From: Rugamonas rubra | Lineage (GTDB): Bacteria; Pseudomonadota; Gammaproteobacteria; Burkholderiales; Burkholderiaceae_D | Assembly: GCF_900114705.1 (NCBI RefSeq) | Contig: NZ_FOTW01000004.1 | Coordinates: 248,001 to 312,000 of the forward strand | Length of the DNA stretch: 64,000 nucleotides | Reading direction: 5' to 3' | Shown here: positions 15,255 to 23,452 of the stretch, piece after piece | Layout: each line of letters opens with the position of its first letter | Position numbering within the stretch: the stretch's first letter is position 1 | Notes under the pieces: generated by a model | Seen by the model: only the letters and a program-made list of their open reading frames with translations | The model's database searches: none | What the model was told of the DNA's origin: nothing | Translations under genes and position numbers: made by a program

Positions 15255-16712
15255 TTATCGCCCCACGGCCTCGTTCAGCGCGGCCAAGCGCCGCACATAG
15301 TCGCCGATGACGGCATCCACGATGGCGTCGTAGTACACCGACGTGTTGTAGGCGACAACAAGGGAGAAGTCGCCGCCGGCGGCGGGTGGCGTGACGGTCA
15401 CCGCGAGTTCGTGCTTGACGCTGCCGTAGTGGACCTGTTCCACGGCCTCCGCGTTCAAGCCCGCGAATGGCAGTTCATCCCGCGCCGGCGCGCGGTGGAA
15501 ACTGAAGCAGACCTGCACCGGCGGCGTGCCGACCCGGCGGCCGTGCAGATCCGCGACGGCCATGATGGCGGGCAACGGAACGGCTTCGTGCGCCAGCGCC
15601 TGTTGAAGGGAGCCGGCGTATTTCGCCATCCTCGTGCGCCATGGCTCGCCCTCGTCGCGCCGCAGGCGAACCGGCAAAAGATTGGCGATCATTCCGACGG
15701 TGTCGTGGAATTCGCTTTGCGCACGATTGGCGACTTCCGTGCCGATCAGGAAATCGCTTGTGCCGCTCAGTTCCCCCACCAGCTCGCTGAAAACGGAGAA
15801 CATCAGCTGGAACGGCGTCACGCGCAAGCGCTCCGCGGCGGCCCCGATCAGCGCCCAGTTGGAATACGGCAGGGAAAGACGGCGTTGCTTGCCGCCGAAG
15901 GTCTTTTTCGCGCTTCTGTGCTTGGCGCCGCGCAGCTCCAACAACGCGCCGGCTCCCCGCAGATAGTCGCGCCAAAAATTGATCGATTTTTTGCACGCGT
16001 GCGAGTTCAACCAATGCCGTTCGTGCGCGCAAAATTTTCTGAACTGCGAGCAGTCGGGCGGGGATGGCCGGTGCTTGGCCGAGGTCCGGATAGTGTAAAA
16101 GTGCGCCAGTTCCCGCTTGAGTATTTTCGACGACCACTCGTCATGGAGAAAACGGTGCTCGACCTGGCGCAACACATGCTCGGTATCGCCGATTTCGGTC
16201 AAGCTCCAGCAAATCAGCGGCAACTTTTCCGGATCGAATTGAACCGGCATGCCGCCCGCCGCCGGCGCCGGCGTCGCCCCCGGCCGGGCGCCGGCATCGA
16301 CCTTGTCAACATGCAGTATCGCGGTCCACGGGGGATGGATGGTTTGTACCGCGCCGCCGTTGGCGTCGACGCGATAGGTGGTGCGTAGCGCCTCGTGCCG
16401 GGCGACCAGATCGGACAGGGCGGCCTCCAAGGCCACCACGTCCAGCCGGCCTTTCAGCACCAGCGCGCTGTGCGCCTGGTCCGCCGTATCGGCGGGATCG
16501 TAATTGTGCTCGTGGATGAGGACTTCCAGATTCGACGGGGCGGGGACGATGCTCGCGGGATGAAGGATGCATTCCAAACCGCCGGCCGGGCCGGGTATCG
16601 GGCTTCTTTCGGTGAATGCGATATGTTCGCCAATCTTTGCGGCCGCCCTGCCGGCCGCATGTCCGGACCAATGTTTGTTGCGCCGAGATCCGATATTCTC
16701 TTCAGGGTCCAA
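15255..16712 (-). CDS. Free-standing condensation-domain protein
   Basis: This 485-residue protein resembles one NRPS condensation domain with a short N-terminal leader. Recognisable parts are RHEALRTTY, the core region VEHRFLHDEWS (residues 184-194) and FLIGTEVANR...IANLLPVRLR. In the canonical motif HHxxxDG the second His is the catalytic base. Here the alignment gives H186-R187-xxx-D191-E192, so that His is an Arg. The domain may still join two carrier-bound units by a different mechanism, or may have a binding role. Translation probably starts at TTG 16712, because AAGGAGG lies 7 bases upstream. It is transcribed towards the operon from a promoter region holding the second lux box. Confidence 0.85.
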   Translation of the reverse strand: MDPEENIGSRRNKHWSGHAAGRAAAKIGEHIAFTERSPIPGPAGGLECILHPASIVPAPSNLEVLIHEHNYDPADTADQAHSALVLKGRLDVVALEAALSDLVARHEALRTTYRVDANGGAVQTIHPPWTAILHVDKVDAGARPGATPAPAAGGMPVQFDPEKLPLICWSLTEIGDTEHVLRQVEHRFLHDEWSSKILKRELAHFYTIRTSAKHRPSPPDCSQFRKFCAHERHWLNSHACKKSINFWRDYLRGAGALLELRGAKHRSAKKTFGGKQRRLSLPYSNWALIGAAAERLRVTPFQLMFSVFSELVGELSGTSDFLIGTEVANRAQSEFHDTVGMIANLLPVRLRRDEGEPWRTRMAKYAGSLQQALAHEAVPLPAIMAVADLHGRRVGTPPVQVCFSFHRAPARDELPFAGLNAEAVEQVHYGSVKHELAVTVTPPAAGGDFSLVVAYNTSVYYDAIVDAVIGDYVRRLAALNEAVGR

Positions 16713-16796
16713 GGCAAAGCCTCCTTCTTGTGGGTGACGCTTCGTCCATCGTCCATCGCTCGTCGCGATATCTTAGGCGCCGTCCGGCGCGAAGCC

Positions 16797-16816
16797 TGCT
16801 GTCCATCCGGACAGTT
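16797..16816. promoter_or_regulatory. lux-box-like operator (copy 2)
   Basis: The core CTGTCC-ATCC-GGACAG has the same 6-base arms as the box at 425-440 and again fits CTG-N10-CAG. It is centred about 94 bases before the condensation-domain gene (minus strand) and 167 bases before the secreted hydrolase gene (plus strand), so it could control one or both. Confidence 0.7.
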
Positions 16817-16973
16817 ATCAACGGCGCGCGGCTGGATTATGTTTTCCACTTGCCGCCGCAAGCGCTTGTTCGCTGGCGGCCCGCATCCGAAAAACCCTGG
16901 GTGCCCCGCCGCCCGTGCCGCCCCGGCTATGTGGCGGGGTATCGAATCCTTACTTGAAAACAGAGGAAAATTC

Positions 16974-18998
16974 ATGCTCCTACACGCGGTGAACCGAATG
17001 GCGGTCGCAATCGCCCTGGCCTCGTTGGCAACCGGCGCTCTGGCCGACGACAACGCGAGCCGGGAAAAGGGCGGCGGACCGCTCAGGCACGCGCTGATGC
17101 CCGACTATCCCGATGTGGTTGGCGAATATGTGCAAATCCCCGGCGCCCGCCAGGCCGATGACATCCACGTCATCGCAACGCCCGAGGAATTCAACACCGC
17201 GACCTTCCTGCGCGTGCGCTCCGCGCTCGATGGCGTCAAGCCAAGAAAGGCCAACGCGGTCATTCTGGCGATGCCGGGATTCTCCAGCACGCCAGGGAAC
17301 TGGATGTATTTGGCGTCGCAACTCGTCCACAAGGCGAACCGGAAAAAAAACGCCTGCAAGGACGGCGATAAAATCGTCGATTGCCGGCTCGAAGTGTGGA
17401 TCGTCCAGCGCCGCGGCGCCCACCTCGCCGATACGCTGGGCGCGCGCCGGGCGATCGTGCAAGACGAGCCGTTGGCGGCGGTCGCCTACTATTTCGGCGA
17501 ATCGATCATGGGCAGCGACGGCCGGACCGCCCTGGATGGACGTGGCAAGTTTCCCGTCGTCGGGCCCAAGCTGCTGACGGGCCGTCCCGACGCCACCTGG
17601 CGTCCGCTTGAGCAAGGCGACCTGGGCTTTATCGCGGATTGGGGCGTGGAAACCTTTGCAGGCGACGTGGACCGCATGCTGGCCTTGATCGGCCAGGAAG
17701 CCGACACCAAGAACGTGTTTCTGGCGGGGCACTCGCAGGGGGGCAGCTTCACCAGTGTCTATGCCGGCCGCCTGCGGCCCGACCGCACCCGCGGCTACCA
17801 GCATCTGGCGGGCATTGTGATGTTGGACGACGCCGGCGCCTACGGCACCCCCGGCTTGCCGTCGGAGGCGCAGAGGACGGCGCATCAGGCGGCCATTGAC
17901 GCGTTGCGGGACGGCAGCCGCCCGGTCTACACCGACGCCACCGGCCTCAACCTGGCCTCCGGCCCCGCCGCCGGGGCGCGCGAGTTGGCCAGCACGCGTT
18001 ACTACGCGAGGGAAAATCCCCGCGCCGAGTCCTTGTTCGCCCCCCGCCAGACGGGCATGATCACGGCGTCGGCCGGCTTTCCGGGAACCACCGCGGCCAG
18101 CGCGAACGCCTTCCTGGGCCACATCCGCCTGTCGCATCTGGCACGCGCGGGCATGAATTTCGATACCAGCCCCACCAGCGCGGCGTCGCTGCCCTTGCAG
18201 GTCAACCTGCAGGAGCCCCTGGTCATAGCCGTGGGCGAGAGCCTTGGTTTGCTCAACTTCGAACCCGTGCCCGCCACGGAGCATCACTGCGACAGCACTT
18301 CGCCGCCGGACCGCTGCGTCCCGCTGCTCTCGCAAATCGACGAGGAGAAAATCTATGGATGGACGGAGGCGGGCGGCGGCTCCGTCATCCCGCCGGCGCA
18401 GAAGGTCGGCGTCGGCAAGGCCGCGCAGTTTATGAAAGGGTATGCCTGGACCAGCAATCGCACCAACATCCGGCCAGTCACCTATCGCTTCCCGGTCAGC
18501 GGCACCGTGTCGATCGACGCGCGTGAAATTGTCACCAGCAACTGGTATCCGTCGGAGCGCTATGAGCTCGAGATGAAGCTGGTCAGCGCCGGGCCGACTT
18601 TCACGTTCGATTACAAAGGGGTCAATCTGGACATCGATAAGAGCCTGATCGACATTCCCTTGTACTACGCGAACCAACGGCCGGTGTCGTCGACCGTCCC
18701 TTCGGTCTTCCCCTTGGTGACGGACTATACCAATATTGGCGCCACGGGCACGGTCCAGTCGCCGGCCGCGGCGGCCAAGTCCCCTATATCGGCGAGCATC
18801 AACACCCGATATTACAAGCACACCGACTTCGTCGCCGCCGACGACTCCCTGGGTGAACGAGCCTTTGCGCCTGCCCCGGGCATGCCTGGAAGCAGCCTGG
18901 TCGCTAACACCCTGGTCGACTGGGTTCTGGCGCGGACAGGCGGCAAAGCCGCACGCGTGCCCACCCCGCGCGAACTCGGGGTGGCCCTCAGCCGTTGA
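16974..18998 (+). CDS. Secreted alpha/beta hydrolase
   Basis: This 674-residue protein begins with a Sec signal peptide (MLLHAVNRMAVAIALASLATGALA, cut near residue 24). The mature part has AVILAMPGFSSTPGNW near the oxyanion hole and the nucleophile elbow GHSQGG in an alpha/beta hydrolase fold, while the C-terminal third looks beta-rich. Two Cys pairs in the mature region suit an exported protein. The substrate is unknown; esterase or lipase activity is the simplest guess. AGAGGAAAA precedes the ATG at 16974. It is the last gene before the genome changes character, and shares the lux-box promoter region with the condensation gene, so it may be quorum-controlled or just a neighbour. Confidence 0.82.
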   Translation: MLLHAVNRMAVAIALASLATGALADDNASREKGGGPLRHALMPDYPDVVGEYVQIPGARQADDIHVIATPEEFNTATFLRVRSALDGVKPRKANAVILAMPGFSSTPGNWMYLASQLVHKANRKKNACKDGDKIVDCRLEVWIVQRRGAHLADTLGARRAIVQDEPLAAVAYYFGESIMGSDGRTALDGRGKFPVVGPKLLTGRPDATWRPLEQGDLGFIADWGVETFAGDVDRMLALIGQEADTKNVFLAGHSQGGSFTSVYAGRLRPDRTRGYQHLAGIVMLDDAGAYGTPGLPSEAQRTAHQAAIDALRDGSRPVYTDATGLNLASGPAAGARELASTRYYARENPRAESLFAPRQTGMITASAGFPGTTAASANAFLGHIRLSHLARAGMNFDTSPTSAASLPLQVNLQEPLVIAVGESLGLLNFEPVPATEHHCDSTSPPDRCVPLLSQIDEEKIYGWTEAGGGSVIPPAQKVGVGKAAQFMKGYAWTSNRTNIRPVTYRFPVSGTVSIDAREIVTSNWYPSERYELEMKLVSAGPTFTFDYKGVNLDIDKSLIDIPLYYANQRPVSSTVPSVFPLVTDYTNIGATGTVQSPAAAAKSPISASINTRYYKHTDFVAADDSLGERAFAPAPGMPGSSLVANTLVDWVLARTGGKAARVPTPRELGVALSR

Positions 18999-19052
18999 CG
19001 TCAAAGGCCGCGCGCCGGGGCGGCCGCCCGCGCCGGCGCCGCGCCGCAGCCG

Positions 19053-20666
19053 TCAATGGCGCCGCGCCAGCAGGTCGGCGCGGCGGGTCAGGTCGCGCAG
19101 CACCATGCGGTACAGCTCGTCGCCGAGCACGCCGTCCTCGTTGCTGGCGTCGATGTTCGGATTGTCGTTGACCTCGATCACCACCGGCCCCCTGGCGCTC
19201 ATCTTCATGTCGACACCGTACAGGCTGTCGCCGATCAGGCGCGCGGCGCGCACGGCGTGGTCGAGGATATCGGCCGGCACCGCCTCGAGCGGCACGGCGC
19301 GGCTCAGGCCGAACTCCGCCTTGCCGTCCATGCCGCGCTTGGCGACCTGCCAGTGGCCCTTGGACATGTAGTACTGGCTGGCGAAGATGGCCTCGCCGTT
19401 GAGCACGCCGATGCGCCAGTCGAAGTCGGTGTACAGGTACTCCTGCACCAGGATCAGCGACGATTGCGCCAGCAGCTCGCGCGCGGTGCGCTCGAACTCG
19501 GCGCGGTCGGCCACCTTCGACACGCCGCGCGAGAAGGCGCCGTCGGGCACCTTCATCACCATCGGATAGCCGATCTCCCGCTCCAGCCATTGCGTGTCGC
19601 CCAGCTGGCCGGCCTGCAGCACGTAGGTGCGCGGGGTGGGGATGCCGTTCAGGCGCAGCAGGTCGGCCAGGAAGATCTTGTTGGTGCAGCGCAGGATGGA
19701 GGCGGCGTCGTCGATCACCGCCAGGCCCTCGCTCTCGGCCTGCTTGGCGAACAGATAGGTGTGGTGGTTGATGGCCGTGGTCTCGCGGATCAGCAGCGCG
19801 TCGTGGCGGGCCAGGCCGGCGAAGTCCTTCTTCTCGATCAGCGCGACGTGGATGTCGAGCTCGCGGCCGACGCGGATGAAGTTGTCGAGCGCGGCGCGGT
19901 TGCTGGGCGGCAGCGCCTCGTCCGGGTCGTGCAGGATGGCGACGTGGTGGCGCGCGCCGCGCCGCGCGCTGGCGGGCAGCGCCGGCGCGTCCGGCTGGAA
20001 GGCCTGCAGGGCGGCGCCGAACAGGGCGTGGCGGTGCGGCTCCAACGCCGCCACGTTGAGCACGCGCAGCGCGCGGATGTGCCAGTCGCCGCCGTGTTCG
20101 CCGCCGCGCTCGAACTCGGCGCGCATGGCCGGCGCCGGGAAGGTGGCGAAGATGCGCCGCGCCAGAGCGTCCAGCGGGGCGAAGTCGGCGCTGCCGAAAT
20201 GGATATCCATGGCGAACTCGGACGGCATGGGGCGGCAGTCGGGGCCGCCCAGGGCGCGGTTCAAGGCATGGTCGAGGTCGTCGATCTCGTGGCTGTAGGC
20301 GGCCTTGCGCGACAGGTCGTTGATGGTCTTCACCGAGGGGTAGACGCGGTGTCCGCGGGCCTCGGCCAGCAGCGAGCAGTAGTAGCCGAGCGACAGGTAT
20401 TTGTAGCTGCGGCACAGGTTGACGATGGTGGTGCCCGGCGCCAGTGTCGGCGCGGCGGCGTCGAGGAAGTCGGCGGCGGTCATGCAGGTGGCGCCCGGCG
20501 CCAGCGCCTGACCGTCCTGCGCGCTTTCGACCAGCAGCAGGCGGCGGCTGCCGGCGCGCGGGCGCGGCATGGGGGGCGGGTTGGCGGGCGGTTCGTCGTC
20601 GCCTTTGCTGGGTTGTTGGACCGCTTGGAGCGGCGCGGGTGCGGCGGATAGTTTGGTGGTAGTCAT
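19053..20666 (-). CDS. RimK-family ATP-grasp ligase with N-terminal RLAN-type domain
   Basis: The 537-residue protein has an N-terminal RimK-like domain (LLVESAQDG...TIVNLCRSYKYLSLGYYCSLLAE) and a C-terminal ATP-grasp ligase (residues about 290-530) with YPMVMKVPDGAFSRGVSKV, EYLYTDFDWRIGVL and VIEVNDNPNID, which bind ATP and two magnesium ions. The family joins amino acids to a carboxyl group by ATP hydrolysis; the acceptor here is unknown. The ATG at 20666 starts an MTTTKLS leader rich in Pro and Ala. It has its own 65-bp regulatory module (20763-20827). A GNAT gene lies upstream on the same strand, a common pairing for this family. Confidence 0.88.
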   Translation of the reverse strand: MTTTKLSAAPAPLQAVQQPSKGDDEPPANPPPMPRPRAGSRRLLLVESAQDGQALAPGATCMTAADFLDAAAPTLAPGTTIVNLCRSYKYLSLGYYCSLLAEARGHRVYPSVKTINDLSRKAAYSHEIDDLDHALNRALGGPDCRPMPSEFAMDIHFGSADFAPLDALARRIFATFPAPAMRAEFERGGEHGGDWHIRALRVLNVAALEPHRHALFGAALQAFQPDAPALPASARRGARHHVAILHDPDEALPPSNRAALDNFIRVGRELDIHVALIEKKDFAGLARHDALLIRETTAINHHTYLFAKQAESEGLAVIDDAASILRCTNKIFLADLLRLNGIPTPRTYVLQAGQLGDTQWLEREIGYPMVMKVPDGAFSRGVSKVADRAEFERTARELLAQSSLILVQEYLYTDFDWRIGVLNGEAIFASQYYMSKGHWQVAKRGMDGKAEFGLSRAVPLEAVPADILDHAVRAARLIGDSLYGVDMKMSARGPVVIEVNDNPNIDASNEDGVLGDELYRMVLRDLTRRADLLARRH

Positions 20667-20762
20667 GAGTGGACCGGTGGATGCGCTCGCGCGCGAACGC
20701 CCTGTTAGCGGCACGGGCGGCCTGGGTTGAAGCGTCGGTGTGGTTCGTCGTTGTGTTTCGTT

Positions 20763-20827
20763 ACTGTACCGGGACGGCTGTAAAAACCGTGCAAAGAAAG
20801 CGCCCGGTTTCATAAAAATTGAGTAAG
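20763..20827 (-). promoter_or_regulatory. 65-bp four-pentamer promoter module, copy F (RimK-like gene)
   Basis: Read on the minus strand it runs CTTAC, 6 bases, TTTAT, 16 bases, TTTGC, 6 bases, TTTAC, 11 bases, then a TACAGT -10 hexamer. The spacing is identical to the five other copies. It points at the start codon at 20666, with a leader of about 90 bases. Confidence 0.65.
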
Positions 20828-20872
20828 CGCGGCCGTGGCGGGCGGCGCGGCGCGCCCGCCGCGCAGGCGGCG

Positions 20873-21322
20873 CTAGCGCGCGCCCGCCAGCGGCTTCTCG
20901 AGCCGGTGGGCGTGCATGCCGTCCTCGTAGTAGTCGGCGTACTGGCCGAAGATGCGGTAGTCGCGGCTGTGGAACAGGCCCAGCGAGGCCTGGTTGTCGT
21001 GGCGGATTTCCAGCCGCAGGCGGTCGCAGCCACGCTCCCGCGCGGCCAGTTCGGCGCGCCGCAGCAGCGCCGCCGCCACGCCCCGGCCGAGGAAGTCGGG
21101 ATGGGTGGCGATGGTGTACAGCCGCGCCACCGAGCTGTTGGCGCGGAACAGCAGCATGAGGTAGCCGCGCGGCGCGCCGACGCGGGCGTCGAGCAGGGTC
21201 AGCGTGTTGCCGTGGCCGAGCAGGTGGCGGAAGCTGCGGCGGCTGATGCGGTCGCCGGCGAAGCTGGCGTTCTCGATGCTCAGCAGGGCGGTGATGTCCT
21301 GGGCGGTGGCGATGTGGATCAA
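20873..21322 (-). CDS. GNAT-family N-acetyltransferase (RimI-like)
   Basis: This 149-residue protein fits a single GNAT domain: strands around GYLMLLFRA, then VARLYTIATHPDFLGRGVAAALLRRAE, which contains the Q/R-x2-G-x-G/A acetyl-CoA loop (LGRGVA), and a C-terminal LGLFHSRDYRIF. RimI-type enzymes acetylate protein N-termini or small amines. It lies 21 bases after the hypothetical gene at 21344-21817, so both may be read from the promoter module at 21852-21916. The RimK-like ligase gene follows, suggesting a joint peptide- or amino-acid-modifying role (inference). Confidence 0.85.
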   Translation of the reverse strand: MIHIATAQDITALLSIENASFAGDRISRRSFRHLLGHGNTLTLLDARVGAPRGYLMLLFRANSSVARLYTIATHPDFLGRGVAAALLRRAELAARERGCDRLRLEIRHDNQASLGLFHSRDYRIFGQYADYYEDGMHAHRLEKPLAGAR

Positions 21323-21343
21323 GTCGGTTCTCGTTCGATGGTG

Positions 21344-21817
21344 TCAGTGCGGCGCCGGCAGTTGCAGGTCGAGCGCCAGGTTCAGCGCCAGCAGGCTGAC
21401 GCGCGGCTCGCCGACCCGGCCGGCCGGTTGCGGCGCGACGCTGGCCGCCAGCAGGCTGGCCACGGCGGTCGGGCTGGCGCGCCGCGTCGCCGCCACGCGC
21501 GCCACTTGTTCGTGCGCGGCGCTCAGCTCGAGGCCGGCGGCGTGGCCGGGCGGCGGCGCGCCGTTGCGGCCGGCCTGGAAGTACAGCTGGGCGAGGCGCG
21601 TCGTCGGCGGCGGCGGCGGCAGTTCGCGCTGGCTGCGCTGGCGCGCCGGCGCCGGCGCGTCGGCCCGCGTCAGCTGGGCCACGGCGCTGGCTGCCCACAG
21701 CGCGGCGGCCAGGCACAACAGGCACAACAGGCGCTGGCCGGTGCGCCGCGCCAGCGACGGCGGCGCGCGGCGCTTTGGCGGCACCGTGGTGCCGCTGTCG
21801 CAACGATGTGTCTTCAT
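21344..21817 (-). CDS. Hypothetical membrane-anchored protein
   Basis: I do not recognise this 157-residue product. It has a basic N-terminus, one hydrophobic helix or uncleaved signal (LLCLLCLAAALWAASAVA, about residues 30-48), then a Pro/Ala/Arg-rich low-complexity stretch and an ordinary C-terminal segment. The best evidence that it is real is a promoter module whose -10 hexamer ends 35 bases before the ATG, and a GGGGGG run just upstream of the start. Confidence 0.55.
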   Translation of the reverse strand: MKTHRCDSGTTVPPKRRAPPSLARRTGQRLLCLLCLAAALWAASAVAQLTRADAPAPARQRSQRELPPPPPTTRLAQLYFQAGRNGAPPPGHAAGLELSAAHEQVARVAATRRASPTAVASLLAASVAPQPAGRVGEPRVSLLALNLALDLQLPAPH

Positions 21818-21851
21818 GTCACGCCCCCCGTGTTGGCTGTCAGTGGGAGAA

Positions 21852-21916
21852 AGCTTAGCGGGATGCGGCTAAATATTTTGTAAAGAGTTGCGCGTCGGGC
21901 GTATCGGATGCGTAAA
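21852..21916 (-). promoter_or_regulatory. 65-bp four-pentamer promoter module, copy A
   Basis: Read on the minus strand: TTTAC, 6 bases, GATAC, 16 bases, TTTAC, 6 bases, TTTAG, 11 bases, then TAAGCT as -10. The predicted start of transcription, near 21845, leaves a leader of about 28 bases before the ATG at 21817. Copy B near 25 kb shares long stretches with it outside the pentamers, including AACTCTTTACA and GCTAAGCT. Confidence 0.7.
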
Positions 21917-21941
21917 AACGCCGCCCGGCCGGCGCGCCCGC

Positions 21942-23144
21942 TCAGGCCACGCGCATCAGCAGCAAGCCCTTCAGATAATCGCCTTCGGGGAAGCTGGTCA
22001 TCAAGGGATGGTCCATGCCGGCGTGCATGCGGCGCAGGATGCGGGCGTTGACCTTGGCGTCGGTGGCGGCGCCGGCGATGATCTTCTGGAACAGCTCGGC
22101 GCTGATCGCGCCCGAGCAGGAGTAGGTGAACAGCAGGCCGTTCTCGCGCAGCAGCTGCAGCGCCAGCAGGTTGACGTCCTTGTAGGCGCGCGCCGCGCGC
22201 TCGACCTGCTGCGCGGAGGAGGCGAACTTGGGCGGGTCGAGTACGATCAGGTCGAAGCTGCGGCCCTGTTGGCGCATCTGGCGCAGCAGGCCGAACACGT
22301 CGGCGTCGCACCAATGCGCCCTGGCGGGATCGAAGCCGTTCAGGTCGAAATTGCGTTTCGCCAGGGCCAGCGCGTCGCCGGCCGAGTCGACCGAGGTGAC
22401 GCCGGCGGCGCCGCCGCGCATGGCCGCCAGGGTGAAGCCGCCGGTGTAGCAGAAGCAGTTGAGCACCTCGCGTCCCTTGGCGTGCTGCATCACCAGTTGG
22501 CGGTTGTCGCGCTGGTCGATGTAGAAGCCGGTCTTGTGGCCGGTGCGCACGTTGACCGCGTAGCGCACGCCGTGCTCCTCGATGTGGATGTGTTCGGGTG
22601 GCGCCGCGCCGGCCAGCACGCCGGTGGCCTTCGCCAGGCCCTCGCGTTCGCGCACCGAGGCGTCGGAACGCTCGTAGACGTTGGCGCAGCCGGTCTGCGC
22701 CACCAGGGCCTGCACGATCTCGCCCTTCCAGCTGTCGACCCCGGCCGACTGGAACTGGCAGACGAGGTGGCCGTCGCGGCCGCCATACCAGTCGACCACC
22801 AGTCCGGGGAAGCCGTCGGCCTCGCCGAACACCAGGCGCACCGCGTCGGTGCCGTGCACGTTGGCGGCGCGGTAGGCCAGGGCCTTGCCGATCTGTTTGC
22901 CGATGAAGGCCGGGTCGACCGCTTCGTCGTCGAAGGTCCACATGCGGGCGCAGATTTTCGAACTCGGATTGTAGGCCGCGCGGGCCAGCAGCTCGCCGCT
23001 GGCCGAGCGCACCAGCGCGGTGGCGCCGGGCGGGGGGGCGGCGCCCGCCTGGCCGTCGACGCGAGCGATCGAGGCGGGGAAGATCCAGGGGTGGCGCCGC
23101 AGCAGGCTTTTTTCCTTGCCTGGCTTGAGAGTGAGAGTGAGCAT
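21942..23144 (-). CDS. rlmI: 23S rRNA (cytosine-5) methyltransferase RlmI
   Basis: The 400-residue protein starts MLTLTLKPGKEKSLLRRHPW, the usual N-terminus of RlmI, with a PUA domain (about residues 1-75). The methyltransferase part shows YIDQRDNRQLV, NCFCYTGGFTLAAM (SAM-binding motif I), VLDPPKF and TYSCSG with the likely catalytic Cys. RlmI methylates C1962 of 23S rRNA in E. coli. I chose the start at 23144 over in-frame starts further upstream (for example 23195) because it matches the family start. A promoter module (23256-23320) lies about 110 bases upstream. Confidence 0.9.
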   Translation of the reverse strand: MLTLTLKPGKEKSLLRRHPWIFPASIARVDGQAGAAPPPGATALVRSASGELLARAAYNPSSKICARMWTFDDEAVDPAFIGKQIGKALAYRAANVHGTDAVRLVFGEADGFPGLVVDWYGGRDGHLVCQFQSAGVDSWKGEIVQALVAQTGCANVYERSDASVREREGLAKATGVLAGAAPPEHIHIEEHGVRYAVNVRTGHKTGFYIDQRDNRQLVMQHAKGREVLNCFCYTGGFTLAAMRGGAAGVTSVDSAGDALALAKRNFDLNGFDPARAHWCDADVFGLLRQMRQQGRSFDLIVLDPPKFASSAQQVERAARAYKDVNLLALQLLRENGLLFTYSCSGAISAELFQKIIAGAATDAKVNARILRRMHAGMDHPLMTSFPEGDYLKGLLLMRVA

Positions 23145-23255
23145 GTGGGATGGACGGGAGGGTTGCTGGCGCTTGCGCTGGGCGCCATGGATCAATGGGA
23201 TGGCTGTGGCGGCTGCGCCGGCACCGGCGGGGCACGGCCCGGGCCCCCTGGCGGA

Positions 23256-23320
23256 AATATACCGGCGAAGGCATAAACGCCGCGTAAATTGCCGGGCTTA
23301 TCCCGTCAAGATTGTGTAAA
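23256..23320 (-). promoter_or_regulatory. 65-bp four-pentamer promoter module, copy D (rlmI)
   Basis: Read on the minus strand: TTTAC, 6 bases, TTGAC, 16 bases, TTTAC, 6 bases, TTTAT, 11 bases, then TATATT as -10. The spacing is exactly that of the other copies. It lies in the 308-base gene-free stretch 23145-23452, together with copy E on the other strand; nothing else was seen there. Confidence 0.65.
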
Positions 23321-23353
23321 TCCGCGCCCCGCCTCGACGTTTCTTCGCGCATC

Positions 23354-23418
23354 TATATACCGCCCATACGACTTCGGCCGGATCTTTTAGAAAATTTTTA
23401 CAGTCGAACTGTTAACCT
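23354..23418 (+). promoter_or_regulatory. 65-bp four-pentamer promoter module, copy E
   Basis: On the plus strand: TATAT, 6 bases, CATAC, 16 bases, TTTAG, 6 bases, TTTAC, 11 bases, then TAACCT as -10. The first pentamer is the weakest of all copies. Transcription would begin near 23425, 28 bases before the ATG at 23453. Confidence 0.65.
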
Positions 23419-23452
23419 TTTCAGTACATAAACACTTAGTCGGAAGGTCGTC

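Noticed and set aside
16395-16973. Upstream extension of the secreted hydrolase gene
   Set aside because: The frame is open but overlaps the condensation gene and both promoter signals. The ATG at 16974 starts a proper signal peptide with a Shine-Dalgarno.
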